64,000 nucleotides of DNA from Excoecaria cochinchinensis. Taxonomy: Eukaryota; Streptophyta; Magnoliopsida; Malpighiales; Euphorbiaceae. The notes beneath the pieces were generated by a model. The model was not told where the DNA came from and did not search any database. It worked only from the letters and a program-made list of their open reading frames with translations. This document shows, piece after piece, positions 55,087-64,000 of this stretch. The position numbers and the translations under genes were made by a program. The stretch covers positions 7,268,001 through 7,332,000 of the forward strand of contig CANTUQ010000159.1 of assembly GCA_947683425.1 (NCBI GenBank), given 5' to 3'. Numbering within the stretch: position 1 is the stretch's first letter; each line of letters opens with the position of its first letter.

Positions 55087-57618
55087 ATGCCGGGGATTGA
55101 CCGAGCCGTGGCGGAGCATGCCATCCCGACTTACCCAGATTGCAGGCCTGTGAAGCAGAAGCTGAGAAGGCTAAGACCAGAATGGGCTGACAAGGTTAAG
55201 GAGGAAATCCGACAGCAGATCGAAGCTAAGTTTCTGGTGGAAGTCCAGTACCCTACTTGGCTGGCGAATGTGGTTCCTGTGGCTAAGAAGAACGGAAAGG
55301 TCAGGGTGTGCGTGGATTATCGAGATCTTAACAAAGCCTGTCCTAAAGATGATTTTCCACTACCCCATATTGATGTATTGATAGACAGTGCCGCCAATTG
55401 CGCGATGTACAGCTTTGGGGATGGATATGTGGGCTACAACCAGATCCTGAACAAGATAGCTGACCGGGTTAAGACTGCCTTCATCACAGAGTGGGGTACC
55501 TATGCCTATCGGGTTATGCCTTTTGGCTTGAAGAATGCGGGGGCCACATACCAGAGGATGGCAACCAAGATCCTAAGCGACCTGATTCACAAAGAAGTGG
55601 AAGTGTATGTTGATGATATGATGGTCAAATCAGCCACCCGAGAGGGACACTTTGAAGCTCTAGAGAAGTTCTTCACCCGGATCGACAGGTACAATCTGCG
55701 ACTTAACCCCAAGAAATGCATTTTCGGGGTGACTTCAGGAAAGCTGTTGGGACATGTCGTCAGTCAGAGGGGGATAGAAATTGACCCCGATAAGGTGAAA
55801 GCTATCAGAGAGATGCCTGTGCCACAGAAAGAGAAAGATGTAAGGAGCTTCCTAGGCAAGCTGCAGTATGTTAGCCGGTTTATTGCCAAGCTCACTTCGA
55901 TATGCGAACCTGTTTTTAAGCTGCTTAGAAAGAACCAGCCCGTAGTCTGGAATGAAGACTGTCAGAGAGCCTTTGAAAATATCAGGGAGTACCTGTTAAA
56001 CCCGCCAGTACTAAGACCTCCGCAACCTGTCAAACCGCTCATTCTGTACCTGGCAGTAGAAGACGGTTCAGTGGGCGCCATGATGGCTCAAGAGGATGAA
56101 TTTGGGGTGGAGTTTGCAGTTTATTACCTCAGCAAGAAGTTTCTGGCTTACGAAGTAAAATATGCTGAGGTGGAGAAGATCTGCCTTGCAGTGATTTGGG
56201 CATCAAAGAAGCTAAGGCATTACTTCCACTCATACAAGGTTCAGGCTGTAGCCAAGCAGAATACTTTAAGATATTTACAGGAGGCACCATCTTTGCTTGG
56301 AAAGATGGGGAGGTGGCTGCTCTTGCTGCAAGAGTTTGATGTGCAGTATATCACCCGCAAGACTATTAAGGGGCGAGCTGTAGCCGAATTCCTTGCTGAA
56401 CATCCTATCCAAGGGGACGCCCTCGAATTTACCTTTCCTGACGAGAGCATAGGCACGATTTCTGTTCAAGGATGGCAGTTGCATTTTGACGGGGCGGTAA
56501 ACAACAAAGGAGCCGGAGTCGGAATCATCCTGACAACCCCAGATAATGAGAAACTTCCTCTCGCTAAGAAACTGAGATACAAAGCAACCAACAATGAAGC
56601 TGAGTATGAAGCGTGCACTTTCGGGTTAGAAGCTTTGGCTGTGTTGGGGGCAAGAAACGTAGAGGTATTTGGTGACTCGTCCTTGGTAATAAACCAGATC
56701 CGAGGTGAGTGGGCTGTTAAGGAAGAACGACTGGTCCCCTATGTTCAATACTTGAAAGGGATGTGTGGGCAGTTTGAGACTTGCACCTTCCACTTCGTGC
56801 CCAGAGATGAGAACCGTTTGGCTGATGCGTTGGCGACCTTAGTGTCAATGTGGGATAACCCTGAAGGAGTGGCCATGAAACCGGTGCTCATTTCGAGCTC
56901 TGATAGGCCCAGCTTTGAAACCGAGCCTGTAATGGAACTAGAGGCGTCAGATGGGAAGCCATGGTACTTTGATATCATGAATTACTTGGAAAGCGATAGA
57001 TTTCTAGAAGAAGCCACTGGAAAAGATCAGAGGATGATACGTAAGTTATCTACTCAGTTCATATCCTTGGAAGGGGTGCTGTACAAGAGACGGTCAGATG
57101 GGATCCAGCTTCGATGCTTAAATGAAAAAGAAGCGCACAAGATAATGGAAGAAACCCATGTAGGGGTCTGCGGGGCCCACATGAATGGTTTGACCTTGGC
57201 CAAGAAGATAATGAGGCAGGGCTTTTATTGGCTTACGATGGACACGGATTGTTCAAAGTATGTCAAGCAATGTCAGTTATGCCAACAGTACGCGGATCTG
57301 AGACACCTGCCGGTATCAGAGCTACATAACCTAACATCTCCTTGGCCGTTTGCCGCTTGGGGGATAGATATCATTGGAGAGATTTGCCCTACGGCGTCCA
57401 ATGGGCACATATATATCATAGTCGCGATCGACTACTTCACCAAATGGGTTGAGGCAGAATCTTTCAAGAAAATTGACGCAAGGGATATGGCTAGGTTCAT
57501 AGAGAGGAATTTGATCTGCAGATATGGCCTCCCTCATCACATAGTGTCCGACAATGGGGTGCAGTTCATGGGAGAGACCAGAAAACTTCTTGAGAGATAT
57601 GGTGTTGAGCATCATAAG
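55087..57618 (+). CDS. pol: Element B pol, cut in the integrase core by E5
   Basis: Open for 844 codons from MPGIDRAVAEH. RT: PVAKKNGKVRVCVDYRDLNK (about 55270), YVDD at 55606-55617, including the seven residues missing in A (DKVKAIR, about 55790). Then an RT-linked RNase H and the archaeal-like RNase H (HFDGAVNNKGAGVG about 56485, TNNEAEYEA, FGDSSLVINQI). The integrase HHCC finger (HVGVCGAHMNG, CQLCQQY) is followed by GIDIIGEI and VSDNGVQF, the first two Asp of the DDE triad. The frame stops at GVEHHK where E5's TATAACACCCC begins, so the catalytic Glu and C-terminal domain are cut off. All visible RT and RNase H active residues are intact. Confidence 0.93.
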
Positions 57619-58008
57619 TATAACACCCCCTACCCGTACTAAGACGATCCCATTCGATACGGAGTGAGATGTCGTACGAGTCGAGGTGTCAACATGCATG
57701 TACGAAACAAACTATACAATAAAACATATAATCATACATAACATGTATACTTAAACACAGGTTAATTAAAATTTTTTTTCACAATAAATTACAGCAAATC
57801 ACGCATCTTGTAATAATATTACATGCCAAAGGCCATCACAATAATTCTGATCAACAAGCTGATACCAAAATAATATTACATGTCCGTATATGAATATAAC
57901 AGCGGAAGCTATATAAAAATATTACATAGAATAAAATCCCTAACTCTAGTCCCTGCTGTGTTGGCTTGACCGCAGTGACTCACTCTAATAAAGCTTCTTA
58001 TTTACCTG

Positions 58009-58046
58009 CACGGGTAAACACACCGTGCTAAGCGATAAACGCTTAG
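58009..58046 (-). ncRNA. Conserved two-hairpin block, E5 3' LTR
   Basis: CACGG/CCGTG arms then CTAAGCGATAAACGCTTAG (7-bp stem, 5-nt loop). Confidence 0.55.
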
Positions 58047-58308
58047 TGGGGATACACACATATCATATGGACGACCATTCACAATGGTCGTCAATGCATA
58101 ACACATTCATGATGGCATATTTTTAATACAGTCATAATATGTATACACTTAGGCTCGAATTCACAATCATATATTCCGCATCGCATGCTTATATTCATCT
58201 CCATATTATCTCATTCAATAATACTTTTGTACAATCAACATATAACAGAATAAATCACATATCACATAAAGATCCTGCTGACTCATAATAGTGGATAACG
58301 AGTATACG

Positions 58309-58525
58309 GACAGTACCTTACGGGTACGAATCGCTAAATCTATCATTTTATACAGACAGTACCTTACGGGTACGAATCGCTAGATCTATCATTTTTATCC
58401 AGACAGTACCTTACGGGTACGAATCGCTAAATCTATCATTTTATACAGACAGTACCTTACGGGTACGAATCGCCAGATCTATCATTTTATCCCGACAGTA
58501 CCTTACGGGTACGAATCGCTAAGTC
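58309..58525 (-). repeat. 46-bp tandem repeat, five copies, E5 3' LTR
   Basis: Copies of GACAGTACCTTACGGGTACG plus about 26 bases start at 58309, 58355, 58402, 58448 and 58494. Each has GTACC/GGTAC arms. E2 LTRs have one diverged copy (6066 and 13400). The 5' LTR has the same array from 62861. Confidence 0.9.
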
Positions 58526-59902
58526 AAAACTTCTTTTATTTTTCTTTTCAAAGCACTATAAGAGGGACCTGATCGGGGTCCAATCCAATCAAAATGCTGC
58601 AGCTATAAACTCTATTAGGCATGCCTAACTATCCACTGACTTGACTTTAGCAGGTCATGCATAACACAATTCACATTTGTTCAATATGAATATCTATTGA
58701 ATTTAACATGCATAAATTAATTATTTTTAAGCATGACACATTAAGTCAATAAGTTAAGGCATAATATGGCATACAAACATTTAGCATAACAAAAATACAA
58801 TTATAAAAATGTAAGGCATAATATTCAAATCACAAGTTCTTGCTTCCTAATTAAATTAGATTTAATCAAATAATATATTAGGTTTAATGCCTTAATCATA
58901 AATTATACACATGTTATATAATTCTCGTCATGAGTATTTATTCATCTAGCAAATTATACTTATAGTTTAATTCATGGTTAATCATCATATTAATTAATTT
59001 TTCGTTATAAGAATTTATTCAATTCACAGGTAATTTAATTATATATCCTCATTACCTAATTATAAGATAAGTAACATTTCTTTCCAACCAGTCCACAGAC
59101 CCAGGGCAGAATCCGTTTACTGATTTTACATGCATTTTTGAACAAGTAAACGATATTTTTAAACCAAATGGTCTTCATAACAATTAATCCTCAAGAGGTT
59201 AACTTTATATGGACGAAATGTCAGATCTTGTGGAGCTGAATTCAGAGAGATATACTCAAATGTTTCTACCCTGCTCCACTGAAACACCTGACAATTTGCG
59301 CTACTGTAATGGGTACTTTTGAAATGGTTAGAGTCCGAATTAAATTATGGTTTCTTCTAAAAACTTTTAGTCACAGATGTCATGATTCTAATCCAACTGG
59401 AATCATACAATTTGGATCTGTAAAACTCGATTTATACTAAAAATAATGACCAAAGGTCAATCTGACCCAGCTAAGCAGAGAGGTCTCGGTGTTTAGCATT
59501 TTTGAAGATTCTAAGTCCAGAATTAGCTCCAGAACTCTCTTAGACAATTTTAGATACGGATCTTAGCTTTCAGATTAAATTTGAATCAACTCAATTTGAG
59601 CTCTATAACTCTACTTATGACAAAAACATCACACTGAGGTCAGATAAAACTTAATAAAATTCACAAACAAACCACAAATAATTTCCAAACAAAATCCCAA
59701 ACAATTTCCAAACAAAATCCCAAACCTGAATTTTCACTTCTAATGTTTTGTTCTACTTGATCCAGCAATTTCTTTGCCTTTAGGATTTGGAGGAGGTTCA
59801 ACTAATCAAGAATTTACCAAAATAAACAAATATAAATTCTAGATTAAAATTCAATAATTGAAAAAGAAATTGAAGAATTAAATGAAATTAGGAGTTGATC
59901 TT

Positions 59903-59904
59903 AC
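59903..59904 (-). promoter_or_regulatory. Putative splice donor, E5 3' LTR
   Basis: The minus strand reads AATTTG|GTAAGATCA, about 815 nt into the LTR. The 5' copy is outside the window. Confidence 0.45.
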
Positions 59905-60079
59905 CAAATTGATGTTAAATCAATTAATTTCTACTCTCAATTTACTTAGATTTTTGTTAGGATTTTTAGGTGAATTGAAATGAAGAAGAAGAAATGAAGA
60001 AGAAGAAGAAGAAGAATAAGAAATGGAAATGCATTTACGGGAAATGAAAGAATTCCCTCATCTCATACATATTTCATGT

Positions 60080-60180
60080 ACATTTCATTTGCATTTCATT
60101 TCACCTAACTTCATTTGCATTTCATTTGCATTTCATTTCACCTAACTTCATTTGCATTTCATTTCACCTAACTTCATTTG
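60080..60180 (-). repeat. Short tandem repeat in E5 U3/R
   Basis: Three to four units of CATTTGCATTTCATTTCACC with adjoining CTAACTT spacers, near the presumed start of transcription. Confidence 0.75.
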
Positions 60181-60717
60181 CCACATGTCACTTCCTCATT
60201 GGTGAACACTAATCACTCATACCCAACTTCCATACACTTCTCACACTCAATGCATCCTCATATACAACACCCTACTTATGTGTGAATAAAACACACAATA
60301 ATATCCCACTTAGATTCCTTCTACTATGCTATGCTTACTACACACAATCAAAACCCAACTTAAAACACCCTACTAATGTGTGAGTAAAACACACAATCAC
60401 TACACCATTACTCACATCCCACAATGGTATATGCATGCACACACAAGTATCTTCCAACTAATTCACACCCTATTCACATATATGCACCACATGCTAACAA
60501 AACCCACTTAAATCCTTGCAACTTCCATTATACTCCCTAAGACAATTATTTCCTCACTTGAACTTTATTTATCTTTTCAATTAGGTCCTTAATATTCCAA
60601 TTATACATGCACACATTACCATTTAACTCCAAACATACTGATCAAAATTACTAAAATACTCTCAATAATTCCGACATAGCATACACATTCCGACTAAACC
60701 CGATTTGGGGTGTGACA

Positions 60718-60754
60718 ACTCTTCCCTCCTAAAAGAATTTCGTCCGCGAAATTC
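60718..60754 (-). promoter_or_regulatory. E5 polypurine tract and pol-end hairpin
   Basis: The minus strand reads TTTTAGGAGGGAAGAGT beside the 3' LTR. GAATTTCG-TCCG-CGAAATTC at 60735-60754 is a perfect 8-bp stem. As codons it gives NFADEIL, the relic of the pol C-terminus. Confidence 0.75.
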
Positions 60755-61422
60755 ACTTACACCGAAAAGAATTCCCAACACTACACTCCAAACCATATCA
60801 AACTCATACACTTCACTTTCAAATTACTCCTTGCTTACACTTGTCACTCTCGCTATACTCTTAAATCACTTTTTTATATCCAAATCAAACACGTTCATCA
60901 GAATAACCATTACTCAATTACACATAGGATAGCAAAGCACAAACACTTCACACATAAACTATTTAACTTTCATCGATAGCTACACAAATCCTTTAACACT
61001 TCAAAGATGTCTATCTTACATGCTCTTTTCCCTTACCAAAACACTTCTATCAAACTCCAAAAATCTCTTTACATTCTCTTGTACAATATTCCCAACACAC
61101 TCTTTCTACTCAACTTTAACGAAACACAGAACACTTTCCTTAACCGTTGCTATACTCGCCATTATCACCCTTAATCTTAATATCAACTACTCCATGTACA
61201 CTCTGTCAGCTTTCTCTTAATCAAAACGCATATGCAAATGCTTCTCATGTATGGTCAAAGGGATGATGTGATGAGAATGTGATGGTTCATGTATGCAGAA
61301 TGATGCTAAAGAAATGCAATTGATGCTATAATGATGCACTTTGTCCCATCCTCATGATTCAATATGCTTTTATTCAAAAACTTTTTTTTTTTTCTGGAGA
61401 TAGCTGACAGGTATACAGAGTA
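60755..61422 (-). other. E5 internal non-coding stretch
   Basis: AT- and pyrimidine-rich, no recognisable coding segment on either strand. Occupies the place of protease and pol in autonomous relatives. Confidence 0.6.
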
Positions 61423-62044
61423 TTACCAAAACCTTACAGAATCCAAATACCCTTCCATTTCAAAGTACCAAAACAAACTTTGCTCGAACACATCAAAGAA
61501 AAACTCACCGGAAGGCTCTGTCACTTCACTGCGGTGTGCAACAAATCCCGACGGCACACTGATGGCTCTAAGCAATTCCTCCACATCTTTCCTAGCTTGC
61601 CGAGCTAGATTCTCACTCATCTTAGGACAATCAATAATTTGATGTCCCATGCTGCCACATCTAAAATAAGCACCCAAGTTTTTGACACGGACCCCAATGT
61701 CGCTTCTGACAGTGCTGACATATTGGCGGTACGCACTTCTTACACTTGTCACAGTTTTATTTTGGACAATGTTGACACATTAAAGGTTCTCGGATCCTCT
61801 TTCTCATTGGCACTTCCTTTCCGAACACCTTTATTTTCTGAGGTACCCTTTGAGCAACATTTTTAGAAACTTGGGGAGCAGTCAACTTATCAAAAATTCG
61901 AAACAACCTATGCACTATTAACCTATCATCAGAAGCAGGACCGGAATCTCCAACTGAAGGATGCTCGAAAACACTTTGATCAGCACTAATTGGGTTGACA
62001 CTATCCGTTGTTTCGCCCACATCCTCACTAGGATCAGACTCCAT
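61423..62044 (-). pseudogene. gag: E5 gag remnant without capsid core
   Basis: Starts at ATGGAGTC (62044), flush with GTCTAG. N-terminal arm (MESDPSEDVGETTDSVNP) to FDKLTAPQ, then a direct jump to a basic linker (VPQKIKVFGKEVPMRKR). The whole capsid core found in E3 and E4 is deleted. A Cys-rich stretch follows with two pre-knuckle-like units (CQHC near 61765 and CQHCQKRHWGPC near 61700), broken by a TAA at about 61755 and frame changes. The CCHC knuckle reads YFRCGSMGHQIIDC, first Cys changed to Tyr. The end reads TEPSGEFFFDVFEQ. It cannot form particles. Retention may only reflect cis signals. Confidence 0.85.
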
Positions 62045-62046
62045 CT
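62045..62046 (-). promoter_or_regulatory. Putative splice acceptor at E5 gag start
   Basis: The minus strand reads CTTGTGTTATGTCTAG|ATG, same flush arrangement as E3 and E4. Confidence 0.45.
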
Positions 62047-62152
62047 AGACATAACACAAGACGAGACACATCTGCATAAGCCAACACAGTCCTAGACATA
62101 GACACATTTATGCACAATAATCACAACATCACCCAGAAAACGACTAAACCTA

Positions 62153-62165
62153 GGCTCTGATACCA
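62153..62165 (-). promoter_or_regulatory. E5 primer binding site
   Basis: The minus strand reads TGGTATCAGAGCC, complementary to initiator-Met tRNA, five bases from the 5' LTR. Confidence 0.9.
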
Positions 62166-62170
62166 AAACT

Positions 62171-64000
62171 TATAACACCCCCTACCCGTACTAAGACGAT
62201 CCCATCCGATACGGAGTGAGATGTCGTACGAGTCGAGGTGTCAACATGCATGTACGAAACAAACTATACAATAAAACATATAATCATACATAACATGTAT
62301 ACTTAAACACAGGTTAATTAAAATTTTTTTTCACAATAAATTACAGCAAATCACGCATCTTGTAATAATATTACATGCCAAAGGCCATCACAATAATTCT
62401 GATCAACAAGCTGATACCAAAATAATATTACATGTCCGTATATGAATATAACAGCGGAAGCTATATAAAAATATTACATAGAATAAAATCCCTAACTCTA
62501 GTCCCTGCTGTGTTGGCTTGACCGCAGTGACTCACTCTAATAAAGCTTCTTATTTACCTGCACGGGTAAACACACCGTGCTAAGCGATAAATGCTTAGTG
62601 GGGATACACACATATCATATGGACGACCATTCACAATGGTCGTCAATGCATAACACATTCATGATGGCATATTTTTAATACAGTCATAATATGTATACAC
62701 TTAGGCTCGAATTCACAATCATATATTCCGCATCGCATGCTTATATTCATCTCCATATTATCTCATTCAATAATACTTTTGTACAATCAACATATAACAG
62801 AATAAATCACATATCACATAAAGATCCTGCTGACTCATAATAGTGGATAACGAGTATACGGACAGTACCTTACGGGTACGAATCGCTAAATCTATCATTT
62901 TATACAGACAGTACCTTACGGGTACGAATCGCTAGATCTATCATTTTTATCCAGACAGTACCTTACGGGTACGAATCGCTAAATCTATCATTTTATACAG
63001 ACAGTACCTTACGGGTACGAATCGCCAGATCTATCATTTTATCCCGACAGTACCTTACGGGTACGAATCGCTAAGTCAAAACTTCTTTTATTTTTCTTTT
63101 CAAAGCACTATAAGAGGGACCTGATCGGGGTCCAATCCAATCAAAATGCTGCAGCTATAAACTCTATTAGGCATGCCTAACTATCCACTGACTTGACTTT
63201 AGCAGGTCATGCATAACACAATTCACATTTGTTCAATATGAATATCTATTGAATTTAACATGCATAAATTAATTATTTTTAAGCATGACACATTAAGTCA
63301 ATAAGTTAAGGCATAATATGGCATACAAACATTTAGCATAACAAAAATACAATTATAAAAATGTAAGGCATAATATTCAAATCACAAGTTCTTGCTTCCT
63401 AATTAAATTAGATTTAATCAAATAATATATTAGGTTTAATGCCTTAATCATAAATTATACACATGTTATATAATTCTCGTCATGAGTATTTATTCATCTA
63501 GCAAATTATACTTATAGTTTAATTCATGGTTAATCATCATATTAATTAATTTTTCGTTATAAGAATTTATTCAATTCACAGGTAATTTAATTATATATCC
63601 TCATTACCTAATTATAAGATAAGTAACATTTCTTTCCAACCAGTCCACAGACCCAGGGCAGAATCCGTTTACTGATTTTACATGCATTTTTGAACAAGTA
63701 AACGATATTTTTAAACCAAATGGTCTTCATAACAATTAATCCTCAAGAGGTTAACTTTATATGGACGAAATTTCAGATCTTGTGGAGCTGAATTCAGAGA
63801 GATATACTCAAATGTTTCTACCCTGCTCCACTGAAACACCTGACAATTTTCGCTACTGTAATGGGTACTTTTGAAATGGTTAGAGTCCGAATTAAATTAT
63901 GGTTTCTTCTAAAAACTTTTAGTCACAGATGTCATGATTCTAATCCAACTGGAATCATACAATTTGGATCTGTAAAACTCGATTTATACTAAAAATAATG
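62171..64000 (-). repeat. E5 5' LTR, cut by window end
   Basis: Co-linear with 57619-59448 with only a few substitutions (for example near 62207, 62591, 63771 and 63849). Hairpin block at about 62561-62598, 46-bp repeats from 62861 to about 63077. Confidence 0.92.
62561..62598 (-). ncRNA. Conserved two-hairpin block, E5 5' LTR
   Basis: Same block. CTAAGCGATAAATGCTTAG has one C-to-T change turning a G-C pair of the stem into G-T. Confidence 0.5.

Larger units (their letters stand above)
48913..57618 (+). mobile_element. Element B: Tat/Ogre-type retrotransposon, interrupted by E5
   Basis: Second Tat element, closely related to A. LTR (48913-50933), primer site, leader, gag-protease and pol up to the middle of the integrase core, where E5 is inserted at 57618. 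The rest lies beyond the window. Better preserved than A: one frame from gag to integrase with only two stops (52762 and the shared 55072). Inserted in the LTR of chromovirus X. Confidence 0.92.
57619..60717 (-). repeat. E5 3' LTR
   Basis: Left end TATAACACCCCC, right end TTGGGGTGTGACA. Hairpin block at 58009-58046, a five-copy 46-bp tandem repeat at 58309-58525, a donor at 59903-59904, and a short tandem of TTTCATTTGCATTTCATT-like units at about 60080-60180. Confidence 0.92.
57619..64000 (-). mobile_element. Element E5: young gag-remnant minus-strand LTR element
   Basis: 3.1-kb 3' LTR (57619-60717), 1.45-kb internal region (60718-62170) and a 5' LTR from 62171 running off the window end. 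The internal region holds only a primer site, a reduced gag and a pol-end relic. The two LTR copies look nearly identical over the 1,830 bases seen: I noticed about four differences by eye. This makes it the youngest insertion here, consistent with its place inside B. It must have been mobilised in trans. Confidence 0.92.

Noticed and set aside
58309..58525. CRISPR-like regular repeats
   Set aside because: The units are directly tandem without unique spacers and lie in a plant LTR present twice. This is a tandem repeat, not a CRISPR array.
1..64000. Assignment to a particular plant species
   Set aside because: Lineage motifs only support a seed plant. Naming a species would need a database search.

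Overview
The window is intergenic heterochromatin-type DNA from a seed plant, most likely an angiosperm with a repeat-rich genome. I cannot name the species. I found no host gene, rRNA, tRNA gene or CRISPR array. Almost every base can be assigned to nested Ty3/gypsy LTR retrotransposons of two lineages. The first is chromovirus-type: Tekay/Del-like Gag, C-terminal chromodomain, initiator-Met-tRNA primer site. The second is Tat/Ogre-type: archaeal-like RNase H, Arg-tRNA-like primer site, extra ORFs downstream of pol. Names C, E2, E3, E4, E5, F, X, T0, A and B are mine. Species, lineage and splicing statements are inferences from motifs read by eye.

Layout. An old plus-strand chromovirus, C, underlies the left half and survives in four pieces (4068-5329, 15248-18788, 25772-26175, 32672-34238). 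Into its gag start went a minus-strand LTR, F (1163-4067), itself hit by a Tat element, T0 (its LTR end is 1-1162). Into its protease went the complete minus-strand chromovirus E2 (5330-15242, target duplication CCAGT). Into its 3' LTR went two minus-strand gag-only elements, E3 (18789-25766, CATCC) and E4 (26176-32666, AAGTG), and then Tat element A (from 34239). A carries gag-pro-pol plus an antisense DUF7745-like ORF and a sense ATHILA-like ORF, divergently arranged around a 240-bp block of GACGG palindromes with a TATA box on each side. A breaks off at about 47156 against X (47157-48912), a minus-strand chromovirus fragment. Tat element B (from 48913) is inserted in X. B's integrase is interrupted at 57618 by the youngest element, E5, a minus-strand element with 3.1-kb LTRs and only a gag remnant, running off the window end.

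How the parts may work together. C, E2 and X are a pol-coding family, now full of stops. E3, E4 and E5 have lost protease to chromodomain. Both kinds keep the same set of cis features: a 5' splice donor in the LTR leader, an AG acceptor flush with the gag ATG, a two-hairpin block between them, the primer site, a hairpin made from the last pol codons, and the polypurine tract. This is what trans-mobilised parasites of a coding family would keep. In the Tat elements the TATA box is followed by an AUG-free exon, a donor, and an acceptor just before the gag AUG. The same promoter-exon-intron-AUG plan recurs inside A in front of its ATHILA-like ORF.
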